Notes: a model not told the origin generated them from the letters alone. 64,000 bases of DNA from Jacaranda mimosifolia (GCA_018894105.1 CM032127.1:1955001-2019000); one strand, 5' to 3'. Positions 1 through 12,311 are shown, counted from the stretch's first letter. Numbers and translations are program-made.

Positions 1-360
1 GGAGTACAAAACTCAAGCACATTAGGTGTAAAGTGTCAACTGCTGAGGTAGAATAGATGGCACATGAAGTACAAATACCACCAACATGGAGTACAAAACT
101 CAAGCCCATAAAAACAAAGTATCAACTGCTGAGGTAGAATAGACGAGCACATGAAGTACAAATACCCCAACATGGAGTACAAAACTCAAGCCCATAAAAA
201 GGTGTAAAGTGTCAACTGCTGAGGTAGAAAAGATGAGCACATAAGTGCAAGTATCAATAATATGAAGTATAAGACATCATCCATTAAGTGCAAATATCAA
301 CCCATCAAGTATAAGATATCATAATACTTATTACAAACAGACAGTTTACAAATGAAATGC
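1..360. repeat. AGTAC tandem repeats, left part of element 1
   Basis: Imperfect tandem units of roughly 85-90 bp, each with gagtacaaaactcaag, a tcaactgctgaggtag block and gaagtacaaata, occur about two and a half times in 1-245, then decay to 360. The AGTA cores at 68 and 90 are 22 bp apart, the same spacing seen in the other arrays of this element family. The block lies just 3' of the DUF1985-like gene. Confidence 0.75.
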
Positions 361-381
361 AAGTAGGAAAAAAATAAAACA

Positions 382-3300
382 TTAAGTAGTGTACAACACC
401 TTCTTCTGCTCTTGTTCTTTATTTTTTCGTGCACGAGGACGAGCACGGTAGGTCTTTGTCACTTGTCTTGCTCTTTTGGCTGGTGTGGTGCTGGGGGGGC
501 TGACAAAATCTGGAGATTTCTGTTTTCGCTTCCTATCTTCTCGATTGCGCACATTTGTCACAATCGAAGACATGACATTAGCCACTTCAATCTCATATTC
601 CTCGAACTCAGCCCCTTCAATTGGTATATAATGTGCTGTCTTCAATGGTCTGGGGGAATCTGAAGGATCATGACGTTTTTTGGTTCGACTTTCTTCATCC
701 ACCATGTCTTCAGAATCATCCCCTTCTTTCTGTGCATCATGTACAAAATCAAGTACCCCCTCATGCACATATTCACCAACTTCCTCCTCAAGCTCCACCG
801 CATTAGTCTCTTCCTCAGTTGGATGCTCCTCCTCACCCTGCTCCTTCATTACCATGTATTCCATTGAAGCAATTTTTTCTTTCAATGATTTAATTTCTTC
901 TCCGTTCGCTGCAATCATTGCTTCATATATTGTATGATCACAGACATGGACTTCATTCATGACAGTACTGGCAGCCTCTGATTTCTTGATCAAATCTGCC
1001 AATTCTAACTCCTCTGGAGCAGGGTTGAGGTCTACAACCTATTACAATGGAAATAATTATCAAATTCAAATTATTATACAAACAACAAATAATGAATTAT
1101 TACAATTATTACCATATCTGCTGTAACTTGCTTCAACTTCTTCTCTGCCTGCTCCACATTTTGTGGGAGTTTGCTATCCTTCCACCGATAAAAGCGTGGA
1201 AACTCAAACAAACTCACTGGTGTAGCTAGTGATGGGATGCGTTCATAAACCCATGCCTGTCATTCATAAATCTAAAAATTATACTCACTTCAATATAAAT
1301 ATAATCAATGCTATTAGAAAAATGAAGCAAACACTTACCATCAACCCTACTGTACACCCATCAATGTACTTCTTTCTTGTTTTTCCACCTACTCCTAAAT
1401 GGTTCCTCATATCTTGCACAAGAAACCTGTATGCAGCTTTGCCCCATGCATACAGACCAACTCTGGACAAATTGTCCAAGTATGGTAGGAGAAATCGTGG
1501 AGTCCAGTAATTAGATGTTGGAAACAAAATACAATTAAAAACAAAAACTATGTACAACCTAGAAAAATCATTTAAGTCCTCCACACTATCCTTATATACA
1601 TACTCCTCAAGTTTTTTAGCTATTTCAGATCTAGTTATATTCTGCAGCTTTCCAGAAAAAAGCCGCTCAAAAGTTGAAGACTTTATCTTCAATGTTATGT
1701 CAACAGATTGCCCCACATGTGGCAACCCTAAAACCATTGAAAATTCAGCTACAGAAAAAGGAACCTCAACCCCCTCCGCAAAATGAAATGAGAGCTTTTT
1801 TGGGTCAAACCTCCTAAGTATAGCTTCAAGTCGAATGAAACTTGAACTTAACTTCGGCATATCCATGTATATATAGAAAGGGGTCTTCTTCAATGCATCA
1901 AAATGTTTGGACCCCATCTTGGACTTCACAAGCTCCAATTTACTATGAAAATATTGGGGGGAGCAACGAGAACAAACCTCACGACGTCTTGGCTTTGCTG
2001 CAAGGCCAAAAAAAAAATAGTATATTAACAAATAATAAAGTAACCCTTTTAGATAGTGTGTACTAAAAGCATGAATATTTTCTACTAAAATATCTTCAAA
2101 AATGTACTATAGAAACACATAATATATACTACACTTTCAGTTATTCTATACAGATTATATACTAAAGTTCCATTTAATGTATACTGCAGTAATAAAGGTT
2201 TTATACTTCAGTTTCTTCTAAAATGTGCTGCATATGCTAAGATTATATATTACATTTTAAGTTAATGTATAATGCAGGCTGAATGTTTATGTACTAAAAT
2301 GCTGCTATTATATATTGCAGCAACATAGATTACATACTACCCTTATGCCTGAAGTGTACTGTCAGATTGAATGCTTTATACTGCATTTGTTCCTAAAATG
2401 TATTGCACCTACAGAGATTTTATACTACACCTTTGTCCAAAGTGTACTCCGGATGCTCTTAAAATGTACTGCATGTTTGGATGCTTCATACTAAACTTAT
2501 GCCTAAAGTGTACTGCACGTTTTCATGTTTTGTACTACTTTGCTTCAACAGAGATTTTATACTACACCTTTGTCCAAAGTGTACTCCATATGCTATTAAA
2601 ATGTACTGAATGTTTGAATGCTTCATACTGCACTTATGCATAAAGTGTACTGCCAGTTTGCACGTTTTATACTACTTTGCTCCAATGGAGATTTTATTCT
2701 ACACTTTTGCCTAAAGTGTACTCCAAATGCTTCTAAACTGTAGCACAGATTATATTCTACCTTTTGCCTAATGTATACTGCAATCTTGAATGCTTTATAC
2801 TGCATTTGTTCCTAAAATGTACTGCACCTACAGAGATTTTATACTACACCTTTGTCCAAAGTGTACTCCAGATGCCCTTAAAATGTACTGCAGGTTTTAA
2901 TGCTTCATACTACACTTATGTCTAAAGTGTACTGCACGTTTTCATGTTTTGTACTAATTTGCTTCAACAGAGATTTTATACTACACCTTTGTCTGAAGTG
3001 TACTCCAGATGCTCTTAAAATGTACTGCATGTTTGAATGCTTCATACTGCCCTTATGCCTAAAGTGTACTGCCAGTTTGCATGTTTTATACTACTTTGCT
3101 CCAATGGAGATTTTATACTACACTTTTGCCTAAAGTGTACTCCAAATGCTTCTAAAATATAGCACATATTATATTCTACCTTTTGCCTAATGTATACTGC
3201 AATCTTGAATGCTTTATACCACATAAATTTGTTTCTAAAATGTACTTCTACAAAACCGATTGTATACTGCATTTGTGTCTGAAATGCCCTGCACTTACAT

Positions 3301-4284
3301 TTTTGCCTAAACCGTACTGGCAGTTTGCTTTATACTATACTTATGCCTAAAGTGTACTGCACCAATAGATGTTTTATACAGCACTTTTGGCTAAAGTGTA
3401 CTCCAGATGCTTTTTAAAGGTAATGTGTTTATTCACATTATATACTATCTTTTGCCTAATGTATACTGCAAGTTTGAATACTTTATATTACATACATTTG
3501 TTTCTAAAATGTACTGCTGCAACAGATCATATATAACACCTATGCCTAAAGTACACTGCTCGTTTGAATGTTTTATACTGCTTTGCTACTAAAATGTACT
3601 GCGCCTACTCAGATTATATTCCACACTTATATCTAAAGTATACTACCAATTTGATTGTTTTATACTACATTTGCTTCCAAATTGTACTGAAGCTACCCAC
3701 ATTATATACTACACTTTTGCTAATGTATACTGCATGCTTTCAAGTTCTGTACTACAGATAACACACCACCACATTCAGATAGTTTTAAAATATAATTTTT
3801 CCGTACACTTTTTGTTTAAAAAGAAGTATAAATCCCTTAAAGGTGAAGTGCAACTTTCATGACCTTCAAGTACAAATCAGAACTTCCAATCTCACAATAG
3901 AAACCATATATCAAATGGGTCCAACTATTTAACGACTAAAAAATGAATAAAAACCCTAAACATGAGAAAATAGACAAGAAATGAGTGAAACACTGAAAAA
4001 TCACGGACATTTGAAGTTTCAAATGCAGAAAACATACCTTTGTTCCTTTCAGTCACTTGTTTTTTTACTTCGCTTCTCTTTGCAGCTGTTTTTCGTTCCA
4101 TTGTCGCAGTAAAATGGCAGAAATTTTGTTGTTGTTGTTTTTTTTTTCCCACTTCTTCTTCTTCTTCTTCTTCTCGCGACAGTGGTAGAGGAACGGTTTC
4201 GCGCCCTTTTCTTTTGGCGCTTAGAAAGGTTGGATTCAAGACAATAAAGAAAATAAGAAGCGTTCTTCTTAAGAGAGAACGCAT
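382..4284 (-). CDS. DUF1985/plant mobile domain-like protein carried by a MULE
   Basis: Four exons join with GT-AG borders and matching phases: 4284-4038 (phase 1), 1997-1339, 1256-1113 and 1038-382. This gives about 568 residues without a stop; a start at the Met at 4101 would give 507. Exon 2 encodes a helical domain with CSRCSP, KKTPFYIYMD and FSVAEFSMVLGLPHVG, and exon 3 encodes AWVYERIPSLA. This pattern is known from plant DUF1985 / mobile-domain proteins, which often precede a Ulp1-like SUMO protease in MULE cargo. No Ulp1 His-Asp-Cys block is visible here. Exon 4 is strongly acidic (about residues 390-455), then ends in basic clusters (PAKRARQ, RPRARKNK) that look like nuclear localisation signals. 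Intron 1 (1998-4037) is almost entirely the 22-bp repeat array. A decayed relative of exon 2 lies in element 2. The function is unknown; the intact frame suggests recent activity or constraint. The family name is assigned by eye. Confidence 0.6.
2040..3780. repeat. 22-bp phased TACT repeat array in intron 1
   Basis: The array is built on a TACT core recurring at exactly 22 bp: starts at 2423, 2445, 2467, 2489, 2511 and 2533, then a 27-bp step to 2560, then 2582 and 2604. Flanking variable words (gcctaaagtg, gaatgcttca, cagagatttta) form a higher-order unit of about 419 bp; for example the block starting atgctttata recurs at 2371 and 2790. The array is the intron of the cargo gene, so it would be transcribed with it. 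Short ORFs inside it are repeat artefacts. Confidence 0.9.
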
Positions 4285-4459
4285 TTTCGAGGTTTTTTTG
4301 TTGTTTTTTCCAGCTGCAAGGGTATACTGGTCTTTCTGAAATATATGGGGAGTAATTCCTAACTTTTGTGAAAAAGTGGGGAGTTTTGTGTGAAATAATT
4401 CAAATGGGGACTGATCACTAAATTGAAAGTAGGATTAGGGATTTTTTTCTAATTAACTC

Positions 4460-5300
4460 TTAAATTAAATATTAAATGAGTTTTGTATATTTCAACAATT
4501 GCATAAACAAAATATTACATGAAAATGTGAAGGTTGATTAATGAAACTAGTACAATTATTAGAAAGGTTGCTCACGAGCTGTAAAAATCTCAAATAAAAG
4601 TGTAAGGGCTTGTTTGGTTTCATTTTCAAAGCCTATTTTTATATTTTTCAATATTTTAAAAATAAAATACATAATTTTTTACACATTTTTATCTAACATT
4701 ATTTTCATTTTCCAAGAAAATTACTCAATAACATATATATCTTTTCTTTTTATTTCATTATTTCTATCTCTCTCGACCTACAATTTATTAAAATCAACAT
4801 AATCATTACTGTTCTAACAATATATTCAAATACAAACTTATTTTCAATTTATCTCTACTAACTACTTTCCAATATTTTAAAAATGATGAAAATAAAAATA
4901 AAATCAAACGACCCTTAACAAAATAGTAAAATCTTACATGTAAAGTACTAGAAGATGATTAAATAAATGTCAATCTTGATGCTATATGTAAGGAGTTGTT
5001 GCGAGTCCTGAGGCGAAAGGGTAGCATATCGTAATATGATTTAATAGTGATTCATATTAAATATATAATTAGAACTTATTTTAATTTTTGAATTGACATC
5101 TAATTTTGTTATTTGATATTAATTAATCTTTTTTTTATTTCATTATATATATATTGATTGTCTATCAAATAATATATTTAATATTAATATTTATTTTTTA
5201 CCTCTTATTAGGTTAATTTTGCTAAAATATTTTGATTTATTTTTTAAAAGAAATTTCACATTTTATATTTTGATGTGAAATTCTAGTAAAAGGAGTCTTA
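4460..5300. other. AT-rich spacer
   Basis: No coding potential is seen. Apart from the MITE at 4606-4915 this is AT-rich DNA between element 1 and the leader of the coiled-coil protein gene. The nine bases after 4459 would be the target-site copy of element 1 if its end is placed correctly. Confidence 0.5.
4606..4915. mobile_element. Tourist-like MITE
   Basis: About 310 bp with terminal inverted repeats: gggcttgtttggttt at the left, and at the right the complement of agggtcgtttgatttta. It is flanked by TAA (4603-4605 and 4916-4918), the target site of PIF/Harbinger MITEs. The same GTTTGGTTTTATTT terminus occurs at 17880, 35396 and 35803 in this window. Confidence 0.65.
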
Positions 5301-6296
5301 AATATTGGTACTTGCACAAAAAGTCGAACAATACTCCCTTAATTCGAAAAAGCTCTCTAATCCACCACTCTCATTTTTCACCTCTCCCGTCCGGCCTGTT
5401 GTCACCGCCGCTGCCAGCACCGCCGCAGGTCTACGACAGTGCCGCCGCCGTCGGTGTCTCTCTCAGTTTGTTCTACCGTGCGTTACGCTCATCTCTTGCT
5501 CCATTATTAGCATAATTAATCCCGAAGATGCCATAAAAACTTTGCTGCAACGAGATGACTGAACTGGCGGTTGTGGTTGTCTCTATCAAACCCTAGGTAG
5601 AAGAGAAACTCTTTCTCTCACTAGTACATGTATTTGATGATTTTTTTCCTCGGTTTTCGCATAATTAACTTTGATTAGGAGTTTATTTTGTTAGAAGACC
5701 GGGTGGAAGGATGTAGCAAACGTATTTGCATTTTGAAGCTACATTAGGAAGAATTTGAGCAGATTATCTTCTGTAACATTCTTTGCTACCTTTTATCTGG
5801 TCAATTTAGTTTCAGAAATTTGGGAAAAATCCGATTGAGTATAATCTTATGAGTACGTGGTACTGTATATTTTGTCAACTTGGTTTCATTGTTCATCAGA
5901 GAAAATTCGGAGATGACAAAGTCTGTATGCATTAATTTATTTCGTAGAAATTAGTAGAGAAGTCTGTATGCATTAATTTATTTCGAAGAAATTAGTAGAA
6001 ATGGCAAAGTTTGGTGTAGAAATTTTAGTCGGCAATGAAGCTGTGATTATAACTGGTGAAGCAATTGGTTTTTTGTAAGGTTAGATAATTTCCGCTTCAA
6101 GTTTTTTTCTTTTTTTTTTTTCCCCTTCTTGTTGATTATGTATATCTATTATGTATTTTGTTATTTTTTTCTCGATAAGTGATACTTGTTCTGTGTATAA
6201 TCTGGGTTGAATTTAAAATTTTCCTCTTACATTATCAAAATGTAGGCCTTTGGCGAATTCATAAGCTCTTGGCCTCTCACTTCAATAACGTTTATA
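5300..6296 (+). promoter_or_regulatory. Probable promoter and intron-containing 5' leader of the coiled-coil protein gene
   Basis: A locally GC-rich, pyrimidine-rich stretch at about 5360-5600 resembles a plant 5' UTR. A possible donor (cctag|gtagaa, about 5594) and an acceptor at 6245 (tgtag|gcctttgg) would remove a leader intron, leaving a short exon before the ATG at 6297. Within the proposed intron a 40-bp unit containing gtctgtatgcattaattta is tandemly repeated at about 5920-5998. The transcription start is not identifiable by eye. Confidence 0.4.
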
Positions 6297-8257
6297 ATGA
6301 ATCCACGAAACCGTGAGGTACCTAGGAGGTCAAGAAATTTTCAGGAAGGGGGTACGAACTGGATCCTTATTGCAGGAGGTGCTTTGCTGAGTACATTGTC
6401 AATTCGCCTGGGTTATAAGCTTAAGCAGTTCCTTGATACTAGACAACTGGAAAATAGTGGCCAAAGTTCAAAAGGTACATAATCCAAATTAATGTGACTT
6501 ATTCTGTGAAGTTATTTTATGCTATTTGCCTGTTGATTCTTGTGCAGATGGAAAATCTAATAATTGGAAGAAGTCAAGGAGCTTTCATTTGCATTCAAAT
6601 GGGTTTTGTCTTACCCAAGAAGATGGTTGTTACAATTGTTATAATGGTATGAATCTTGGTCCAAATTGCTTACCTTTTCTCATGGTTTTTCAGTTATAAT
6701 ATCTTTTTTCTTTGGTTACTCATGTTGTATCTTTTATCTCCTTAGTGGCTTATTTGTAAGGAATATAAAGATGCTTAATGGTTATTTGAAGATATACTTG
6801 GGAGAGGGGGGGCAGCATACGCTCCATGATGTAGTTGAATTCCAATTCATATCTCCAAACCTTGTGGCTGTTGAATATCTGTTTTTCCTCTTGCTCTTTG
6901 ATGCCTTTGACAATGACTGTTCTGTATTACTATGTTGGGATTACTTCCCTAGTTGAGTTTTTATAAAGCAAACTACAAGAAAAAATACTCTATTTTTCAT
7001 TGTTCTCTTCACTTTGTTTCCCTCCCCAATTTCTAAGAAACTGTCAAAGGTGTGTGCAACTTGGCTCTGCCAGAACAAAATCCTCAACCAGTCTCTGATA
7101 TGAAAGTAGACATTTAGTCATTAGTAAAATGCAAAAAAAATGCAGTTCATCTATGAGGAGTCTTTTATTTATACTTCCTAGACTGTACTTAGGTAGAGTT
7201 CTATTTCTTCTTTCCTCTGTCTGCCTGTGGCTGAAGAAAACTTATAATTCAAGGTTCACTTACAGTTCTTAAGTTAACAATCATATATTGAAAGCATTAA
7301 TCTGCTACTCTGCTTGCATGATCCTGCGGTCCCAATGCCATGAGAAGTGCTTCAGTGAACCTCATTGTGAATGTAGCAAAGTCAATATTCATGCTTGTAT
7401 CAATGAATATAAGTTGATTTTTGCCTGTTTCAAGCGTGCATACAATAATCAAGTTTTATTCTTTTCTATGTTATGTTTATTTTTCTGACTTTTGCGCTCA
7501 TCAAATAGGATCCACGAGTGGTGCAGAAATCAAACAACAATGCAATGGCCAAATGATGACAGAGCCTGAAATGGCTCTTCCTCTTGTGACTGTCTGCCCT
7601 CCCGAGTTCAACAAAGAGAATGGCGTGATGTGGTCATCTTATCCTGACCGCCTTGAGCTGCCCCATAAGCCCTTCCATTCAAACAGCTCTGAATCCCCAT
7701 GCGTCTCAGAATCTGGCTCCGACATTTTTAGCAAGCGGGAGGTCATACAAAAGTTGAGACAACAGTTGAAGAGAAGAGATGATATGATACTGGAAATGCA
7801 GGATCAAATTGCTGAGCTTCAGAATTCTCTTAACAGTCAGCTTTCACATTCTTCCCATCTCCAATCTCTGCTGGATGCTGCGCATAAAGATTTGTTTGAT
7901 TCAGAAAGGGAAATTCAGAGGTTAAGAAAGGCAATTGCAGATCATTGCGTTGGACATATTAACTCTGGTGAGAACTCTGGTGAGAAGGCCACTACAGCTC
8001 CCATCTGGCCAGCCAACGGTAGGAATGGTCATACAAATGGATATCTTGAAGTCGAAAGCAATTTGGAGACTTCAGAGAAAGGAAGAGGAGATGGGGAAAA
8101 GATTGAACTGTTGAAGAGGGAAGTTAATGAACTAAAGGAATTGATTCAAGGAAAAGATTACTTGCTGCAAAGCTACAAAGAACAGAAGTTGGAACTCTCA
8201 ATGAAGATCAAAGAGTTGCAGCAGAGATTGGATTCTCAACTTCCGAATATTTTGTAG
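6297..8257 (+). CDS. Membrane-anchored coiled-coil protein (intact copy)
   Basis: Three coding exons, 6297-6474, 6548-6646 and 7509-8257, have GT-AG borders and compatible phases, giving 341 residues. The N-terminus is basic (MNPRNREVPRRSR), followed by one hydrophobic segment at about 22-40 (WILIAGGALLSTLSIRLGY). A short Cys-containing loop encoded by exon 2 (DGCYNCYN) and a polar linker come next. Two heptad-like coiled-coil regions follow, at about 166-236 (KREVIQKLRQQLKRRDDM) and 288-336. The shape is a tail-out organelle or endomembrane protein with a cytosolic coiled coil. I recognise it as a plant-conserved type but cannot name it, and the sequence shows no enzymatic motif. Exon 3 carries a 12-bp tandem duplication (gagaactctggt; GENSGE) absent from the second copy. 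It is followed at 8758 by the MULE insertion. Confidence 0.85.
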
Positions 8258-8757
8258 GCAGATTCAAACTTATTGTGCATTCCGTGTTTTGTTTCTCTGT
8301 TTTCTCATCTGACTTTAAGTTCTGGGCTTATTAAGTAGTATTTGACTAAAGAAGTCAGTTTAATTGAGAATCAACAATTTCCCTAAAAAAAAATTATTAT
8401 GTTGATTCTAAATAGATATATATGGAATTAATATATGGACACTTGTCTAAGATTAGTTCAAATGGTTGAGTTTACGTTATAATTTGTGATAGCGAAAGTG
8501 AAAATGATATGAAAATAATATAGAAATAAAAAAAATGTTTGATGAATGAGTTCTAAAATTCTGTCAATTAAGTTGATAGGCCGATTTAATATTTTAATTT
8601 GAGAAAATATATTTGATTATCGCGTTTCTAAATATAATTTACAAAGTGTTTTTTAAAATGAAATGTAGCTTTTTTTCTTATAAATAGAGTGTAAGTTTAA
8701 AGATATAATTAAAAGTTAGTGAATACTCATTTGGAAATAGAGCTCTTGTTAAAAATA
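8258..8757. other. 3' flank of coiled-coil gene and left TSD
   Basis: 3' UTR and AT-rich flank, collinear with 21257-21761 of copy B. The last nine bases (8749-8757, TTAAAAATA) are the left target-site duplication of the MULE. Confidence 0.7.
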
Positions 8758-9084
8758 GGGTTAATTAGGATAAAATTTCTTCACCTATTTTCATTTTATA
8801 CTTTACTCCCCACTTGATTTTCTAAACACTAAACTCCCTATTTTTTTTTCAAAACTTCAGAAATCACTCTCTAAATGTTTGAGAAAGACTTAAATATCCT
8901 TATACTTAGCCAAAATAACAAAAAAAAAAAAAAACCAACAAATGGCGGTTTTCTTCTTCATACTCTATCAAATGACAACTTTTCTTCAAAATCACGTTTT
9001 TTTTTTTAGTTTGGAAACCGTTTTCTCCTCTGAAAGACAAAAGGCGCGAAAAACAGTCTCTCGTCTGCCAACAAAAGGGTGTGA

Positions 9085-11105
9085 ATGAAAGAGAGATTGG
9101 GAAAGGGAAAACGAAATCGACGCAAGAAGGGGGGGAAAAAAAGCCCAACTACTCTGCAACTTGTGAAAATGGAACAATCAGGAGCACCAACAAGGAGCGA
9201 AGAACATAAGGAAAAGAACATGGTTCATAAAGGTGTGTTTTATACTACTCATTTAGTGGACTTTGTTTTCTTTCAAATGTGTGTATTTTTTAGTTTTATA
9301 AGTTTTGCAAATAGGTTTTCTCATCTTTCTTTGTTTGAACTCTTTTTTAGTTGTTAAAATTTTTAACCCATTTGTTATATATATTATTTTTGTTGTAATA
9401 TTTAAAAATATCTGATTTGCACTTGAAAGGCATGGAAGTTATACTTCACTTTCTTGGGGTTTATACTTCTTATACTTGAAATTCTACCTTGAAATTCTCT
9501 GAAAATAGTAGTACATAATTTGCTTGTGTAAAGTACATTTACAAGCAACTGTAGTACAAAATATTGAAGCTTTCAGTACATATTATTGGAAAGTGTAGTA
9601 TATAATCTGTGTATTTGAAGTACATTTTACAAGCAACTGTAGTACAAAATATTGAAGCTTTCAGTACATATTATCTGAAATTGTAATATATAATCTGTGT
9701 ATTTGAAGTACATTTTAGAAGCAACTGTAGTATAAAAATACTAAATCTTTCAATACACATTATCTGAAAGTGTAGTATATAATTTGTTTGTGTAAAGTAC
9801 ATTTTACAAGCAACTGTAGTACAAAATATTGAAGCTTTCAGTACATATTATTTGAAAATTTAGTATATAATCTGTGTATTTGAAGTACATTTTTAGAAGT
9901 AATTGTAGTACAAAAATATTCAACCTTTCAGTACACATTATCTGAAAGTATAGTATATAATCTGTGTATTTGAAGTACATTTTAGAAATAACTGTAGTAC
10001 AAAAATATTCAATCTTTCAGTACACATTATCTAAAAGTATAGTATATAATATGTGTATTTGAAGTACATTTTAGAAATAACTGTAGTACAAAAATATTCA
10101 ACCTTTCAGTACACATTATCTGAAAGTATAGTATATAATATGTGTATCTAAAGTACATTTTAGAAGCAACTGTAGTACAAAAAATTCAAGTTTCAGTGCA
10201 CATTATCTGAAAACGGTAGTATATAATCTGTATGCCTGAAGTATATTTTAGAAGCAACTATAGTACAAAATATTCAAGCTTTAAGTACACATTATCTGAA
10301 AGTGTAGTATATAATCTGTGTATGTGAAGTATATTTTAGAAGCAACTGTAATACAAAATATTCAAATTTTCAGTACACATTATCTGAAAATAGTAGTATA
10401 TAATATGCATATCTGAAGTATATTTTAGAAGCAATTATAGTACAAAATATTCAAATTTTCAGTACAGATTATCTGAAAATTGTAGTACATAATCTAAGTA
10501 TTTGGAGTACATTTTAGAATCAACGGTAGTACAAAACATTCAACCTTTCAGTACACGTTATCTGAAAATGGTAGTACATAATTTGAGTATCTGAAGTACA
10601 TTTTAGAAATAATTGCAGTACAAAATATTCAATATTTTAGTACACATTTTCTGAGTGGCAGTATATAATTTGTGTATGTGAAGTACATTTTACAAGTAAC
10701 TGTAGTACAAAATATTTAATCTTCAGTATATATTATCTGAAAGTGTAGTATATAATATGTGTATCTAAAGTATATTTTAGAGCAACTGTAGTATAAAATA
10801 TTCAACCTTTTTAGTACACATTATCTGAGTAGTAGTATATAATCTGTGTATTTGAAGTACATGTTACAAGCAACTGTAGTATAAAATATTCAATCTTTCA
10901 GTACACATTATCTGAAAGTGGTAGTATATAATCTGTTTATATACTATTTTTTTTTTATTTGATTGTAGCGAAAGCAAGACATAATGAGGTCTGCTCTCGT
11001 TGCTCCCCCAATATTTTTAGGCTAAATTGGAGCATGTGAAATTCAAGATTAGGTCAAAATATTTTGATGCATTGAAGAAAAGTCCTTTTTATATATACAT
11101 GGATA
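9085..11105 (+). pseudogene. Decayed DUF1985-like cargo gene of element 2
   Basis: Exon 1 (9085-9231, ending ccataaag|gtgtg) encodes a short basic leader corresponding to exon 1 of the intact gene; both contain ME followed by Lys/Glu-rich sequence. After the repeat-filled intron, an acceptor (gattgtag|cgaaagc) opens a relic of exon 2 at 10967-11105. It still reads NEVCSRCSPNIF, then hits frameshifts and stops, while its DNA matches the intact exon closely (ttttgatgcattgaagaa is shared). The rest of the domain and the C-terminal exons are replaced by repeats. It cannot encode the full protein. Confidence 0.8.
9430..10960. repeat. 22-bp phased AGTA repeat array (left block, element 2)
   Basis: Units of about 87-88 bp are four 22-bp submotifs: gtagtatataatctgt, gaagtacattttagaag, gtagtacaaaatattc and cagtacacattatctg. 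AGTA starts at 9553, 9575, 9597, 9619, 9641 and 9663; position 9685 holds AATA, then 9707 and 9729 follow, an exact 22-bp step. About 17 units are present. It occupies the intron between the two relic exons, just as the TACT array does in element 1. Confidence 0.93.
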
Positions 11106-11109
11106 TGAT

Positions 11110-12311
11110 GTTATGTTGAAGTACTATTCAATTAAAGTGACATATTGTAGCGAGATTCAGTACAATATGTGGAAAATCAAGTACAAAATACAGAACAAAT
11201 AAAGTATATATGGTATTATATTGAAGTATTCTTCAATTAAAGTGAAATATTGTAGTGAGGTTCAATATAATATGTGAGAAATGAAGTATAAATACAGAAC
11301 AAATGAAGTATATATGGCATTATGTTGAAGTATTCTTTAATTAAAGTGAAATATTGTAGTGAGGTTCAGTATAATATGCGGGAGATAAAGTATAAATATA
11401 GAACAAACGAAGTATATATGGCGTTATGTTAAAGTACATTTCAATTAAAGTGAAATATCGTAGTGAGGTTCAGTATAATATGCGGGAAATGAAGTACAAA
11501 TATAGAACAAACGAAGTATATATGGTGTTATGTTAAAGTACAGTTTATGCAATTGAATAATTAGTCTCTATTAATTGTAGGGAGGGTCAAGTACAATATT
11601 TTGAGACTATCAAACTAGGTGAAGTACATATTTGTACTGGTGATAAGATGGATATGATTGTCAAATGCTCATGTGTTTACAGCTTTCAATGCATAAGTAT
11701 ACTTTGGATACTACGAATGATAACTCTGATTCATTGAACACTAGTGGTTATCACTTTAATACTTTAACATTATTTTATTCATACCATACTAAATATTACA
11801 CACATTTTTAGAGTTTTGGTTGTTAATTACCAAGAAATAAAAGGCAAATCATGAAACAAAACTCAAGTTCATCACTATTAGTACAAAAAATAAGAAATCA
11901 AGTACATAATTGCCGCAATGAAGTACATATGTCTTGAAATCAAGTATAAATCTCCCTTATTGAAGTAATATCTCATGTATTTGTTCATGCTCTTGTAGTA
12001 TATTTTCAGTATAAATGAAGTACAAATACACAACAAATGAAGTATATATGATGTTATGTTGAAGTACACTTTATGCAATTAAATAATTAGTCTCTAGTAA
12101 TTATAGTGAGAGCCAAATACAATATCTTAAGACTATCGTTTGTCTTGAAATCAAGTATAAATCTCCCTTATTGAAGTAATATCTCAAACATTTGTTAATG
12201 TTCTGGCAGTATATTTTCAGTATAAAGAAGTACAAATATAGAACAAACGAAGTATATATGGTGTTATATTAAAATACACTTTGTATAAAATCTCCCTTAT
12301 TGAAGTAACAC
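11110..12311. repeat. AGTA repeat blocks, centre of element 2
   Basis: From 11110 to about 11560 a unit of about 105-110 bp (gaagtactattcaattaaag, ttcagtacaata, gaagtacaaata, gaagtatatatgg) is repeated four to five times. From about 11880 related words (gaaatcaagtataaatctcc, ttgaagtaatatctca) recur twice. AGTA spacing is again about 21-23 bp (11159, 11180, 11203, 11225). The stretch 11580-11880 has only scattered copies. Confidence 0.8.

Larger units (their letters stand above)
1..4459 (-). mobile_element. MULE-like element 1 (partial; left end outside window)
   Basis: The right end (about 4320-4459), read on the minus strand, begins gagttaattag and continues through blocks containing 'agtcccca' and 'actcccca'. 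The left terminus of the second element at 8758 begins gggttaattag and has the same blocks, so both belong to one TIR family. Inside are a DUF1985-like gene on the minus strand, a large TACT repeat array in its first intron, and another repeat block at 1-360. The other terminus lies before base 1, so no target-site duplication can be tested. The second copy has a 9-bp TSD, which is the Mutator hallmark; assignment of this copy to MULEs follows from that relationship. No transposase is visible, so it is probably non-autonomous. Confidence 0.7.

Noticed and set aside
2371..3862. Several 60-90 codon Cys/Tyr-rich ORFs
   Set aside because: They are translations of the 22-bp repeat array inside an intron and recur with the repeat period.
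4040..4339. 99-codon plus-strand ORF
   Set aside because: Antisense to exon 1 and the terminal repeat of element 1; low-complexity Ser/Phe product.
9430..10960. Regularly spaced repeats reminiscent of a CRISPR array
   Set aside because: Repeats are imperfect, contiguous submotifs without unique spacers, lie in plant DNA inside a TIR element, and no cas genes exist.
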